Assembly (NCBI GenBank): GCA_019915135.1
Contig: JAHLMK010000002.1
Coordinates: 124,001-188,000, forward strand
DNA from: Strobilurus pachycystidiatus
Taxonomy: Eukaryota; Basidiomycota; Agaricomycetes; Agaricales; Physalacriaceae
DNA: 64,000 nucleotides
Direction: 5' to 3'
Below are positions 22,462 through 33,906 of the stretch, piece by piece; within the stretch, counting starts at the first letter, position 1; every line of letters starts with the position of its first letter. The notes under the pieces were generated by a model. It made no database searches. It worked only from the letters and a program-made list of their open reading frames with translations, and had not been told where the DNA came from. Made by a program: the position numbers and the translations under genes.

Positions 22462-23164
22462 TTCTGTAGGTGAAAGATGGGGTGTCTTGGGATTTCTGCA
22501 GAAGCGAAAAGGGCTGCTCAAATACTGTGAATTCGAATATCACAAGAACGCGCGAAGCCCGTCGCGCAAAATCAAAGAGCCCCCTATGATACGTGCACAT
22601 GCGATGTCTGCGCAGGGCGGGGAGTCGCATGATGGACACAGTTGGCATTGTTTGAGGTTTCCGTCTAAAAGATGACGCGCCCTACTCGCTGTTGATATCT
22701 TGGGTGCAAATATTCAAATGCCAATGACAGTGGACTTGTCTCAAGATGCTAGACCTCATGAGGGTGGCGCCTAGTAGTGTTTCAACACAAGATTGCGAAC
22801 GTTGCGAGGCAAATCTGAGAGCGGACGTCGGACTAGGGCATGTCCTTAGCTGTCCTTAGCGCTTGATTGAGCCCCAGAAAGAACAACGAGTGACCGTGAA
22901 GCGCCGGTAAATTGGCATGGCGAGCAGGGCGACGAACTCGGAGCGTTCGAAAGCAAAAGTCCAAAGAGACTCGAACAGTGAAGCTAGTGAAGACCCAAGA
23001 TAGCCTAGAGTAGAGACGTCCACCAATGAGGGTGCTGGTATGCGATAGCGAATTTGAGATGCAGGAAGACGGATCGCGGTTGCACGTTGAACGAACGTTC
23101 CGAGTTCAAGATCATGATGGCGCATCAAAAGGTGGCATCAAGCGGCAGTCGGTCCGACACATTC
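22462..23164. other. Intergenic, 0.7 kb, divergent promoters
   Basis: Contains a perfect tandem 10-mer duplication at 22841-22860 and no gene that I can support. ATGs in frame with the next gene occur at 23114 and 23117. Confidence 0.5.
22841..22860. repeat. Tandem 10-mer duplication
   Basis: TGTCCTTAGC twice, back to back. Confidence 0.9.
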
Positions 23165-24172
23165 ATGGAAAAGTCCCTCATGTTCGCTCTTGCGGACGCC
23201 TTGTCTAGCCCATTGTGAGCGGCATTTCGCGTATATGGGCAATTCTAACAATATATATCCAGGACATCTGTCGAGATTGTCCCAGGTGACTTTGAGCAAT
23301 GGGCTGCGATGCCAGGTGTTACGAGGGACTTCCCATTCCTGTTTCAAGAGGGAAACCTCGGCGTGCCGCAGAAGATTCTGTACAGACTTTACATCGATGC
23401 GTCGCGTCTCTTCCTTGCGACTAAGCGCGGCTCTGGGCATGATACACGCAACTTGCTGGCATCCACCAGCGTCATCCTCCTCGCTAATTCTGCGCATCAG
23501 ACTGCGCTGAACGCGCGCAAGAAATTGGTTCTATCCGGCGATCTGGATGCAGCTTCTGAGCTGGCCATGTTTGCGGCCATCATGACTGGGTGTCGGGAAT
23601 GCGCCAAGCAGTCGATGGTCTGGCATCATCGCCGGTGGATGATGCAGCATCTATCCACTGGCACTGGACCCTCTTTGCCTGGGAATGACTGTGACACGGT
23701 GGATGTCCCTTTGGAGACTCTACTAGCAGAGTTGCAGCTGGTGTCGCACAGTTGCGAGATCTATCCGCGAAACTACTACGCGTGGACACATCGCATCTAC
23801 TGTATGGGCGCACTGCAACGTCTGCACGATGTTAACACACCTGGATCCGGGGAGTTGCTTCAAATCGAGTTTGCGGGTCTTCTCAGATGGATAGACCTTC
23901 ACCCATTCGACTATACCTCTATGGACTTTCTGTCCAAGTTTGTTTCACGATTCAAGAGCGAAGAAATCAAGTATCGCACTCTTTTTGATCACGCTATCTC
24001 CTTGATTTCTACGTATCCTGGGCATGAAGCGTTGTGGATGTACCTGCGAAGTGTTATGTGCTTGGCCTCGCCGAGAGAGCGGAGCGAGTTGATTGCAGAG
24101 ATCAGCGCGGGGGATTTGGGGGAGACTAAAGAGACGAAAACACTGTTCGCGTACTTGAATAAAATACAATGA
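23165..24172 (+). CDS. Protein prenyltransferase alpha-subunit repeat protein (PTAR1-like)
   Basis: Exons 23165-23214 and 23263-24172 give 319 residues. Helical PPTA-type repeats are visible: SMVWHHRRWMM, then EIYPRNYYAWTHRIY, then HPFDYTSMDF. These resemble the alpha subunits of farnesyl/geranylgeranyl transferases, but the protein looks like the stand-alone PTAR1 group, which helps Rab or SNARE prenylation in animals. The start is uncertain: in-frame ATGs occur at 23114, 23117, 23165 and 23180. The C-terminal acidic tail (ETKETKTLFAYLNKIQ) is unremarkable. Function in fungi is inferred only. Confidence 0.8.
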
Positions 24173-24384
24173 ATGCTCTACTTCCTTGATCTTCTTCAGC
24201 TATTCGAGTAGTACTTGGGCGTGGGCGCTCTCCTCTCGCATCATGATCGCCACGTGCCTAACACGTCAGTAGTCTTCACAAAACAACTTGTTACTCCCAT
24301 CCACGACGCGCTCGACAGGCATCGCTTGGCACTGTCGCCCGCCTCCTCCCCCATTGTCGCGACCTCGACATCGAGGCCTATGTC

Positions 24385-27300
24385 ATGAGAGCCAACAAAC
24401 TCTGCCCACGAAAGGCGACCTGGCTCGCGTTCTGTCTCGTCGCACTCGCAGCCGTGTCGTCGTCTGCCCAGGACGCCAGCCAGCCCACGGATGTCGACGT
24501 CGTCACTGACGAGCCGTTTGAGCAGCCGCCACAGGTCGTACCGGACTCGGTGCGCATATCCTCACAGAACAGTATTCGATTTCTGTCTGACCGCCTCTCA
24601 GAATACGCCACAAATAGACCATGCTGCTGCAGAATGTGAGTTTCTGTCACCAATTGAGTGATCTACGCTAACTGGGTACAGCTGCGCGCGCCTACAAGCA
24701 GGCTATCCATACCCTCTCCGCCCTGTCCTCACATCCATCCCCATACCAAGCACTATCCTCCTCATCTAGCTCCAAATCAGTACTCTCATCATTCCTACCC
24801 AATCTACAAGGCCCTATAGGAAGCGCTATTAGGATAGCAAATCGGGTTCAACAGCAGGTATTCCACATAATACTGGGCGGAGGCAAATTAGCCGGGACGC
24901 GGCGGCGCGGCGAGGAGGAAATGTACCGCAAGTCCATCAAAGTCGTGGACCTCCTGCAGCATTCCGCCGAGCTGGGAAACACGGATGCACTGTTCATGTT
25001 GGCGCAGATATCCATGGTGTGTTACTAGCTGGTATTCGACCGTTCTCTACTAATCATATCACTATACAGTTCCCTCCGACTTCCCACTTTCCATCAGATC
25101 CCCAGCTAGCATACGACTGCTATAGATCTCATGCCGTGAACACCGGCAACGCCACATCCCAATCCTACCTCGCCTTCTTCCACGCTACTGGATACCAAAA
25201 TGTCGTCCCCGTCGACCAAGCGCGTGCACAACTATACTACACCTTTGCCGCCAATGGAGGTGACAAGGGTGCCCAAATGGCCCTCGGCTACCGCTACTGG
25301 AGTGGTATCGGCACCCTGGAGGAATGCAGCCGCGCATCGGACTGGTACGAACATTCCTCCGAACAGGCCATGGCTCGCTTCATATCTGGACCTCCAGGCG
25401 GTCTCACTCTCCCGTCAACGGCGACACGGTTGAGTGATCTTGATGGTGGCATATATGGGCCTGGTGCTAGTGTAGCCTCGACAGGCTTGAACGCTCACCG
25501 CGCGCCTATCAAGGCTGGAGTCTCACGAACCTCTGGCGAGACTTGGGAAGACATCATGGATTACTATATGGTTGGCATCAGTCGCAATTTTTTGAATATC
25601 ACTGACACTTCTTTAGTTCAACGCTGACCGTGGCGAGACTGACTTCGCCTACCGGCTCGGCAAGATATTCTACCAAGGGAGTATCTACGCAAGCCCCGGC
25701 GGCATTGCCTCTGGGAGCGAAGGCGTAGGCTCTGTTTCTCGTGACTATCCTCGCGCCAAGCACTACTTTGATCAAGTCGTACGCCAAGTCTGGCCGCGCG
25801 ACTCTCTGAATCCCTTGCAACACCGGACTGCGGCCCCAGCATCGAAAGATGAGGCTGCGCCTGTGGGCTATGCATCGGCGAGTGCAGCATACTTGGGCCG
25901 GATGTACCTCAGAGGTGAAGGTGTCAAACCGGATATGGCCATGGCGAGGATGTGGTTCGAGCGCGGCGCTGACTATGGTGACCGCGAATGTCACAATGGT
26001 CTGGGTGTTCTGTGGCGGGATGGTTTGGTCCCCGGAACGAAGCCTGACATGAAGAAGGCCATGCAGCACTTTACGCTGGCCGCTGGTCAGGAGCTTGCTG
26101 AAGCGCAGGTTAACATTGCCAAGTATCATTACGGTTAGTGTGCTTCGAATATGAATGTGACTCGGGGGGCTGACAGTAGAACCAGCCCGCGGAGAGCTCG
26201 GATTGGCGACGACCTATTTTGATACGGCCGTTCGTCTTGGTTCGCCGTTTGAAGCTTTCTACTACTTGGGGAAGATCCACGCAACCCAGTCCCGCTCTAT
26301 GAACGTGGCGCCCAATGTAGCCTCCAGCTCATGTGCCATGGCGGTTTCCTTCTACAAGCTAGTATCTGAACGCGGAGTATGGGACGACGACCTTCTCAAA
26401 GATGCGGAATATGCTTGGATTTCAGGCTCTGATCGTGGCAAGGAGATAGCCATGCTCAAATGGTGGATAGCCGCTGAACGAGGATCGGAGATTGCGCAGA
26501 ACAATTTAGCATATGCTTTGGATCAAGGTCAGTCTCCTTTTCTCCCTCTTAACTTATCATTGAACGAGCACTTATAGACAAGAGTATACTTCGGCTCACG
26601 CGCTTCTCTCCAATCACACCATCCAACGACACTGCTCATCTGGCACTGACGCAGTGGACGAGGGCAGCTGCGCAGAGGAACATCGACGCTCTTGTCAAAG
26701 TGGGCGACTACTATTATCACGGACTTGGGGTTCCGCAATATGAGGAATCGGTACGGTTCGAAAAGGCGGCTCGATACTACCAGTCGGCGGCGGATACCCA
26801 GATGAGCGCTTTGGCGATGTGGAATTTAGGATGGATGTATGAAAATGGTGTTGGAGTACCTCAAGTAAGCAGCGGGATATGTGGATATTCACCAAAAGGC
26901 TCATACTGTGAAATAGGACTTCCATTTGGCAAAACGACACTACGACTTGGCGCTGGAGACGAACAATGAGGCGTATATCCCCGTCACTCTATCTTTGATC
27001 AAGCTCTACGCTCGTAGCATCTGGCACACTCTCATGGGCGGCACGGACGGACTAAATTTGTGGAATGACGATGAAACGCGTGAGTAGAGTTTCTGTTGGT
27101 TTGACCGGACGGTATACATACTGATTATTCTAGCACCTTCAGTACAAGACGAAGTGCCACAGATTGACCAGCCTGCCGCGGTTGAAGAGCCTGCCAAAGA
27201 GCAGGACCATTTCCTTGATGATGAAGAAGACGGTTGGTATCTGGGCAAGGCTCGAGATGAATTTCGCAGACGAAGAGGGATGCAGGTGCCCGATCGTGAG

Positions 27301-27676
27301 GAAGATCCTGTACAGGTGAGACATACCTACATCAACAGGGAGATGCTGTGTGTTGATGCACTGTCAGTGGGCTCGGGAAAGACGCCACGCAGCCGGACAG
27401 GAAACCGACTATGCGCCGGAGGACTACTACGATAATGCTTTGCGGACGGGGGGTGGGGAGGATGAATTCTACGAGACGGCGGTGTTGATGATTCTGTGTT
27501 TGACGGTTGCCTTCCTGATTTACGTGCGTACGCGAATGGTGGATCGCATGCGGCGGCTGGAGAGGGAGCGGAGGGCAGCGGACAATCATCATGCACCTGC
27601 TCAGGCAGGTAACGCGAATGGGGTATTCCCCGCACCCGGAGATCCTGCGCGAGCTGAATGGGCGGTGGTCCGGTAG
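24385..27676 (+). CDS. HRD3: Hrd3/SEL1L, ER-associated degradation ligase subunit
   Basis: Partner of the Hrd1 ubiquitin ligase in the ER membrane; recognises misfolded luminal proteins. Exons 24385-24571, 24618-24635, 24682-25016, 25070-25570, 25617-26133, 26180-26527, 26578-26864, 26917-27079, 27134-27315 and 27368-27676 give 948 residues. Features in order: signal peptide (about 1-28); many Sel1 repeats such as AANGGDKGAQMALGYRYWSG, AYLGRMYLRGEGV and AMWNLGWMYENGVGV; an acidic linker; one membrane helix (TAVLMILCLTVAFLIYV); and a short basic cytosolic tail. The 18-nt exon 2 gives the segment NHAAAES ahead of ARAYKQAI and is supported by frame and splice sites on both sides. Confidence 0.92.
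24618..24635 (+). other. 18-nt micro-exon of HRD3
   Basis: Flanked by AATAG and GTGAGT; both neighbouring introns are 46 bp. Without it the downstream Sel1 region cannot be reached in frame. Confidence 0.7.
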
Positions 27677-27824
27677 TACTGGCCTGTTATGTACAGAGTA
27701 GGATATTTCTAGCACTTGTTGGCTACAAAATAATGTAAGTATGATCTGCGGGCACGTGGCTGACCCCGGCTTGTCCAGCGACCATCATCTTTGCGCGACC
27801 CCCGCTCTCCATCGCGCGCCCTAC

Positions 27825-28776
27825 ATGACTTTCGACATCTCAGCCATTCGGCCCCTTGTGCAGCAGATCCTCAATGCTCCAGACATTGATTTCACAACGA
27901 TCAGCGCGCGGCGGATCCGAAAGCAGCTGCCTGAGCTGACCGACTCGCTTACCCCAGAGATTCTGAAGGAGCACAAACGTGTTATAGACGCAATCATTGC
28001 CGAAGAGTTCGACAAGTTTATTGCTGCACATCCCCGCCCCGACGACGACGAGGAATCGGCCGAGGAGGACAGTGAGACCAATTCCCGGAAACGGAGGCAA
28101 GAAGATTCGGATGGGGAAGCGGACGACGACGACGGAGAGGCGGAAGATCACGACATGGAAGACGCCCCTTCACCGAAGAAGAAGGCAAAGCCGTCATCGC
28201 CCACCAAGTCCGATGCAGAATACGCCCGCATGCTGTCGCACGAACTCAACGGCCGCGAACGCAGAAGTACGGCGCGCGGCGGGAAGAAGGCGCCGGCCGC
28301 GGCGTCGAAGAAGGCGCCAAAGCGGGGGAACCGTGCGAAGAAGAGCGCCGCCACCATTGAAGACTCGGACAGCGATGGCACAGGCGCTTCAGCCTCCAAG
28401 CCCAAAAAGGCATCCACCGGCGGCGCCAAGGGCGGTTTCAGTCGCGAGTTCGCCCTCAGGTACCGCGCATCGTCTTGTCGCTCGCGTCAACTCACACTCT
28501 GCGCAGCGAACCTCTTGCTGCGCTTCTGGAGGTCGACAGACTCTCCCGCCCGCAATGCGTCAAGCGCCTGTGGATCTACATCAAAGCAAACAACTTGCAG
28601 AACCCCAATGACGGACGCGAGATTGTCGGCGACGAAAAGTTTAGGGCAGTGTTCGGCGTGGACAGGCTGAACATGATGAGAATGAACAAGCTGTTGGGAC
28701 AGTGAGTGTAGCAGCGAGCACGGGAACTCGGCCTAATGACATTCACAGACACCTCCACGACCTTCCAGAAGAATAG
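27825..28776 (+). CDS. DEK_C and SWIB/MDM2 domain protein
   Basis: Exons 27825-28459, 28507-28701 and 28749-28776 give 285 residues. The first 60 residues form a DEK C-terminal-type helix bundle (ISARRIRKQLPELTDSL). A long Asp/Glu, then Lys/Ala/Ser-rich linker follows, with nuclear-localisation-like clusters (PKKKAKP). The C-terminal SWIB/MDM2 domain is CVKRLWIYIKANNLQNPNDG through MMRMNKLLGQHL. The arrangement matches yeast Uaf30/Tri1 and similar chromatin or RNA polymerase I factors. The gene starts 148 bp after HRD3 on the same strand. Confidence 0.9.
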
Positions 28777-29236
28777 CATTCTTCATTTGGCATCTATACT
28801 ATTATCTACATTTGCACAAGTCAATCCGTTCCTTACGCGTCGGGTATCACACTTCCATTCCGTGTGGCGGTGTGTCTCTGTACACACGGCGAACATCCTT
28901 GGACTTTTGTGGACATCAATGTAAGGTCAAAGCGTTAGTTATCAGGGTGTTGTGATTGCTCTTTTACTCGACTCGCTCTCCATTTTATGTCCTTTCCAGA
29001 AGTGTGTCACACCACGTCAAGTAGACAAGATAGCAGCGCGAGATCAATTCGAGAGCAACACGAAAGCAGGTGGGCTACAGTAAGATAATAAATACGATAG
29101 CAGTGAGGAAGCGCGCTAATAACTATATACGAATAAAATAAATGTGTACAAGGAAATGCAGGTGTTACAGATGCCAGATATCTGCTACAGATGGTATGAT
29201 GCGATGCGATGCCAAGTCTAGGAGATACATGACCAT
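28777..29236. other. Convergent intergenic spacer, 0.46 kb
   Basis: 3' flanks of two convergent genes; no coding signal. Confidence 0.5.
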
Positions 29237-30278
29237 TTATCGCCTTTCCAGGAGCTTAGCCTTCTTCCTGAGGGCTTTGTTGCATGCGTCCCCAGCCTCC
29301 TGGTGGCGCTTCACGGCATCCCTACGCGTCAGCTTTTTGTCGCAAATCGGGCATGCGAACCGAAGCTTCTCATGCACGGATTTGTAATGCCTATCCACGT
29401 CCGAGTGGCGCTCGGAATGGAAGTTGCACTTGGGAATGGGGCAATAGTGCATTGCTGAGCATCCCGAAGTCGACTTTGCGCGACGGGACTTGAGGGAAGA
29501 CGTATGAGAGGAGATGCGAGGGTGGGGAGACGATGAATGGCGTTGGCGCTTTGCAGGAGGGGCGTCTTCTGGGATGAAGGTTTCGTCATTGTCGTCGTCC
29601 TCGTCGTCGGAGGCGAGGTGGAGGAGCTTTGCTTTGCGCCCAGTTTGCCGCGTCGCCACCGCGTCGCGAACATCCTCGTCATCATCCAGATCCATAAGGT
29701 CGTCGTCGTACTCGCGTTTTGTGCAAAGAGAAGAGGTGAATTCGTTGGGAAGGTCGGCGGGTGGCAGGAGGGGAAGTGTTGACTCGAAAACCTCGAGCTT
29801 GGGAGTGATCCACGAGGGACAGACCGATGAAAGGGACGAGCACGAGGGAGAAGGCGAAGCGCCCATCAAATATGAAGGGTTGATGGTCGGAGATGGAGTG
29901 CTGGACAGTGAGGGGGTGTCACTCAAAGGAGAAGGCGCGTAGAATGGTGATGATGGGAAGTCGAAGTCAGCAAATGAAATGAGGGAGCTCGGACGCGGTG
30001 CAGCGATGACCGGCGAACAATCATTCTCGTCCTAAGAATGAAGATCAGTAGATAGTCGCGTACAGAGGGTTATGAGGACTCACCACCAAGTAGTCAGTCA
30101 TCGTCAGGGGGGCCCAAGGCGAATTGAGATCGTCGAAGAGTGTAGAGGAGCTGCAGTCAAGGAACTCCATCCTGTGACGCTGATTAGAGCCTGTAGATAC
30201 GAGTGTAATAGAATGGACTCACTCGTCGATCATGTCGACGTTGAGGGTGTGCTCAAATTCAGAGTACATCGAATACAT
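29237..30278 (-). CDS. C2H2 zinc-finger transcription factor
   Basis: Exons 30223-30278, 30084-30171 and 29237-30031 give 312 residues. The N-terminal two-thirds are Ser/Pro/Thr and Asp-rich, as in activation regions (LMDLDDDEDV). The C terminus has two fingers: CPIPKCNFHSERHSDVDRH with a following H, and CPICDKKLTRRDAVKRH, whose last ligand is displaced (EAGDAC). The second, atypical finger type is frequent in basidiomycete factors. Basic clusters (PPAKRQR) may be nuclear signals. DNA targets are unknown. Confidence 0.85.
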
Positions 30279-31278
30279 CTTTTGGGGACGAGGGAGGCAG
30301 AGGCGAATAGGCAGTCGACAATAGGCAGGGTGGAGACTTCTGAGTGGCACTGGTGGTAGGTGACTGCCGATGGACAAGACAAGACAGACGCGACGGATTC
30401 ATATACGAAATGGATCGTTGTGTCTGTGGGTCCATCACATCGGATGTTTTCCTGCGGAAGCGCGTCGAGAACAAGACAGCACTCCATTCCTGGAGACAAA
30501 TGAACGCACAAATATGGAAAGTCACTTGTTGTTGTTCCCTTCCAGATGTTGCAGTGGGACTGAGTGCCCACCAACCAAAACAAGACCATCCAAAGATTTG
30601 ATCCAGAGAACAAGAATTGACAATAAAGCATGCGACCCTCCCACGCATGTCCTTGTTTTATTGTGATCAGTCAATTGTCTCCCTTGTCCGAAAGGCATTC
30701 ACAAGGCGTCGCTAATCAGAGTGTGGGGACTTCTTTTGTTCTGACTTAGAGCTGAACAACAAGACTGTCAACTTAGGAAGATGGTCCAAAGGCATAGCCG
30801 CTGCTTTGTTCAAAACCTGTCAAGGATCTGCGCTGTCTTTCGAAATGAATACACTTACTTTGATTCAGTGAGCCCAAAACAAGTACGTTCGAGGTGAAGG
30901 TGAGACAAAGCAGGCCGGAGGCCCGGTGGTGGAGGGTACCGTCCACAACTCAGCTCAACTGTAAGAGATCGAGTCGATTCCTGGTCGATTACCAACGGTG
31001 TGACTTCGGAACCAACCAGGGAAGACGACTGGTGAGTCTCGGTTAAGCGCGTATGGAAAGTCAGCGCTAAAGCTGCTATCTCGTGGCAACCGACATCCGG
31101 ATGTGGAAGAAGGTACCCAGGTCCAGGTTCGAAGCCCATCTAGTCTTTCAATTGTTTATCGAAAGTGCTTGTTACTTATGAGTATGTTAGTCTATGTACA
31201 GTAATAAATGGATTGTAAGTGTGGGCAATAACAATAATGAGTATATCGATTCAGAAGAAGTCCTATGGTGACGGTCGA
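30279..31278. other. Intergenic, 1.0 kb
   Basis: Promoter of the C2H2 gene and 3' flank of phenylalanine ammonia-lyase. A tRNA B-box-like sequence at 31126-31136 has no matching A box or cloverleaf. Confidence 0.5.
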
Positions 31279-33906
31279 TTAAGAGAGCATTTCAAGAACA
31301 ACGGCTTGGAGTTTTCCATCTCGGATGGCCTGAGAAGATGTCAGGTGGCGCTTAGAGTGTATCCCAGGTTGGACAGCTCACCTCATGGATTAAAGATACA
31401 CTCTGGCCGGTGGTGGCCTCGTCATAGCCATGGCCATTGGCAAATCGGTGATAATTTTCTGACCCATGCATACGGATGCCCAGGGTCAGTCGAACGTATT
31501 CATAGAGGGGACGTGTCTTTTTCAGCAGCTTGCTAGCAGGTGCTGGTCCGCGTTCGCCCAGCAGATAAGCCTTACGAAGTCGAGTGATGAGCTCCGTTGA
31601 TTTGGCCGCCACAGCTGAGCGGAATCGGGGGATATATGACAAAGCAACGCCCACATTGATCGAGTCGCAGGTGAAGGAACATTCAGTGAAGAAGTCGACC
31701 AGCACTGTGGAACTCGCCGCAGCGACCTTCACCATCCGCTCAGGAGCATCCATAGTTGATGTATGGTCCAAAGCGTCTATGAGTTCCGTGGTCACCTTTC
31801 TCGTCACCGAAGCTAAATCAAATGGCGAAAGTGATGTGAGGAACAGTTCGGAAAGTTCCTCCTGAATGATGTGGCTGACACCATCATAGAGCTCTTCTTG
31901 GAGAGCGCGGAGATCATAAGCTGAGGGGATAGATTAGACGGAGAAAGAACAAGGAGAACATTTACTGACCTTGACAAATAAGATACAAGTAGGATGCCAT
32001 AAGGATAGACAAGGTCTCCAAGGAGTTGATTGTGGCGCGTCCAGAAATCAACGCAAGCGAGCTTTTTGAGAGGTAAGATTACGGAGTATACTTTGGAGAC
32101 AAACAAACTCTTACTTGACGGCCTGATTGTGCATCTCCGCCGACTGTATGTGGGTAGAGACTGGGTTGGCGAGGTAACCTAGCTCAGCGACATACGCCGC
32201 TGTGGCGATGTCGATTCCCTTGCCATGATAATTCAGCGATGGGTCGGTCGCGGCGAGCGACGGCGGTAGGCCACGGTTCATAGATGGATCAACGAGCTCC
32301 GCACATTGTGCGAACATAAGTTTGCCCAGGTGGTGAAGGCTAAGGCGAGTCTTCTCCATGGCGTTGGTGACGGCCATGGCCTGGAAGTTACCTCCGTTGT
32401 GTATAGTACCGGTTTCGCCGTCAGACAGTGGGTTATCCGTGGCTGTAAGAGTATGTCAGTATAGTGTAAAGAATAGGTGTAATGGAAGGACTGACTTGAG
32501 TTGCACTCCCTCGTGATCGCCTGGAGAGAAGCAAGCAAGTCCTCTACTTGGGGCCCGATGAACTGGGGAGCAGTCCGAAGAGAGTAACGATCTTGGCGAA
32601 GGGTGCCTTCGTCTTCCTTGATTGTGACCTCTTCCTCGTGTGTCTGAGCGAGATGGCTACCTTCCAAGAGATCCCAGATGATTTTTGCAGACTCAACCTA
32701 CAATCACAAGACGCTCAGTCAGTCGTCATCGCGGAGGTAGAACTTAATCGCTGACCTGTCCAGGATGTGGTCGAGCGACGGCATGAATGAAGGGATCGAA
32801 CGAAGCTCTGGTGCCAGAGAGCGCTTCTACGCCCATGGCCGTACATATCTGCGCGAGTAGAGTCAAGTGCACTGCGTCGTTGAGGGCCAGAGAGGCAACA
32901 GCTGCCGAGAAGGCCGTTCCGTTGAGAATACCGAGCGGTTCTTTCGAAGCCAAGGGAAGGGGCTTGATGTTATGGGCCTTGAGCGCGACGACAGAGGAAA
33001 CGATAGAGCGGCAGCCGAATTGCGAAGGACCATCGAAAACGCGTATCGATGGATTTCCACTGAGAGCTCCTGCAATGTAGGATAATGGAGCAAGATCTGG
33101 GATAGTCAAACGTCAAGAAGGAATGTATGTAACACCACAGGGAGTACATACCACCGGAGGCAGAAATGCTACCGCGTAAGGGAACAACTGGAGTGACGTT
33201 TGAATCGAGCAGTTCTTTCATCTTCTCGATGAGTTCCCATCGCACGCCCGAATGACCGCGAATTAGGGAGTTCATGCGAATTAGCATCGCTCCTCGGACC
33301 CACGATTCTGGCATGCTCGTGGAACCCATTGGGTCGAGAAGTGGGAGGACTTCGAGCGGACTCGTGGAAGAAGGGAGAACGCCACTGTGTTGCATCTGGA
33401 GAAGACTGTGCCCCAGAGCAATAGGAAGATCTGTACGCGTGTCTGCGCTACCTCCGAAGCCGGTAGACACACCGTAGACACTGATGCCGTTGTCAACTTT
33501 TCCGGCCATGACCTCCCGGCTCTTGGCGACGCGTCTTTTGATCTCCGGAGACGTGGTCAGTTCGACAGCAGCCTGGTATCTCGATGCAGCAGCGACAGCC
33601 GCGATTGAGAGAGTCTGACCGTCAACTGTGACGGATTTCCCATTTCTTTGCAAGGAATGAGGAATATAGCACCAGATTGAACACATCAACATACCTATAT
33701 GATTGGAGCTCCTTGTGGGAGTCGATGAAGTTGGAGAGTAGAGTCGCCGCGGGTTGCATGGAGCTCAAGGGTGCAACAGGGGCCTCAACGGGAGCAGGTG
33801 CAAGAGATGCGTGAAGGTGAACGACCTTGCGCTCGAGCAAGGCCACGGCGGGGGCAGAGGCAGAAGATGAACGACGAGCAGTTCGCGTCTCGGAGAAGAT
33901 GGCCAT
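31279..33906 (-). CDS. PAL: Phenylalanine ammonia-lyase
   Basis: Converts L-phenylalanine to trans-cinnamate and ammonia in the cytosol. Exons 33695-33906, 33152-33645, 32756-33096, 32496-32697, 32115-32442, 31970-32061, 31382-31920 and 31279-31329 give 752 residues. The MIO cofactor triad Ala-Ser-Gly is at about residues 233-235 in RGSISASGD. Also seen are the catalytic-loop [15 protein letters not shown], and ECNSTTDNPL further on. The C terminus ends AVVLEMLS. The N-terminal 60 residues are Ala/Pro-rich and variable, as in other fungal enzymes. A TATA box lies about 90 bp upstream. Confidence 0.96.

Noticed and set aside
31126..31136. GGTTCGAAGCC, a match to the tRNA B-box
   Set aside because: No A-box or acceptor-stem partner within 120 bp upstream, and the flanking bases do not form a T stem.
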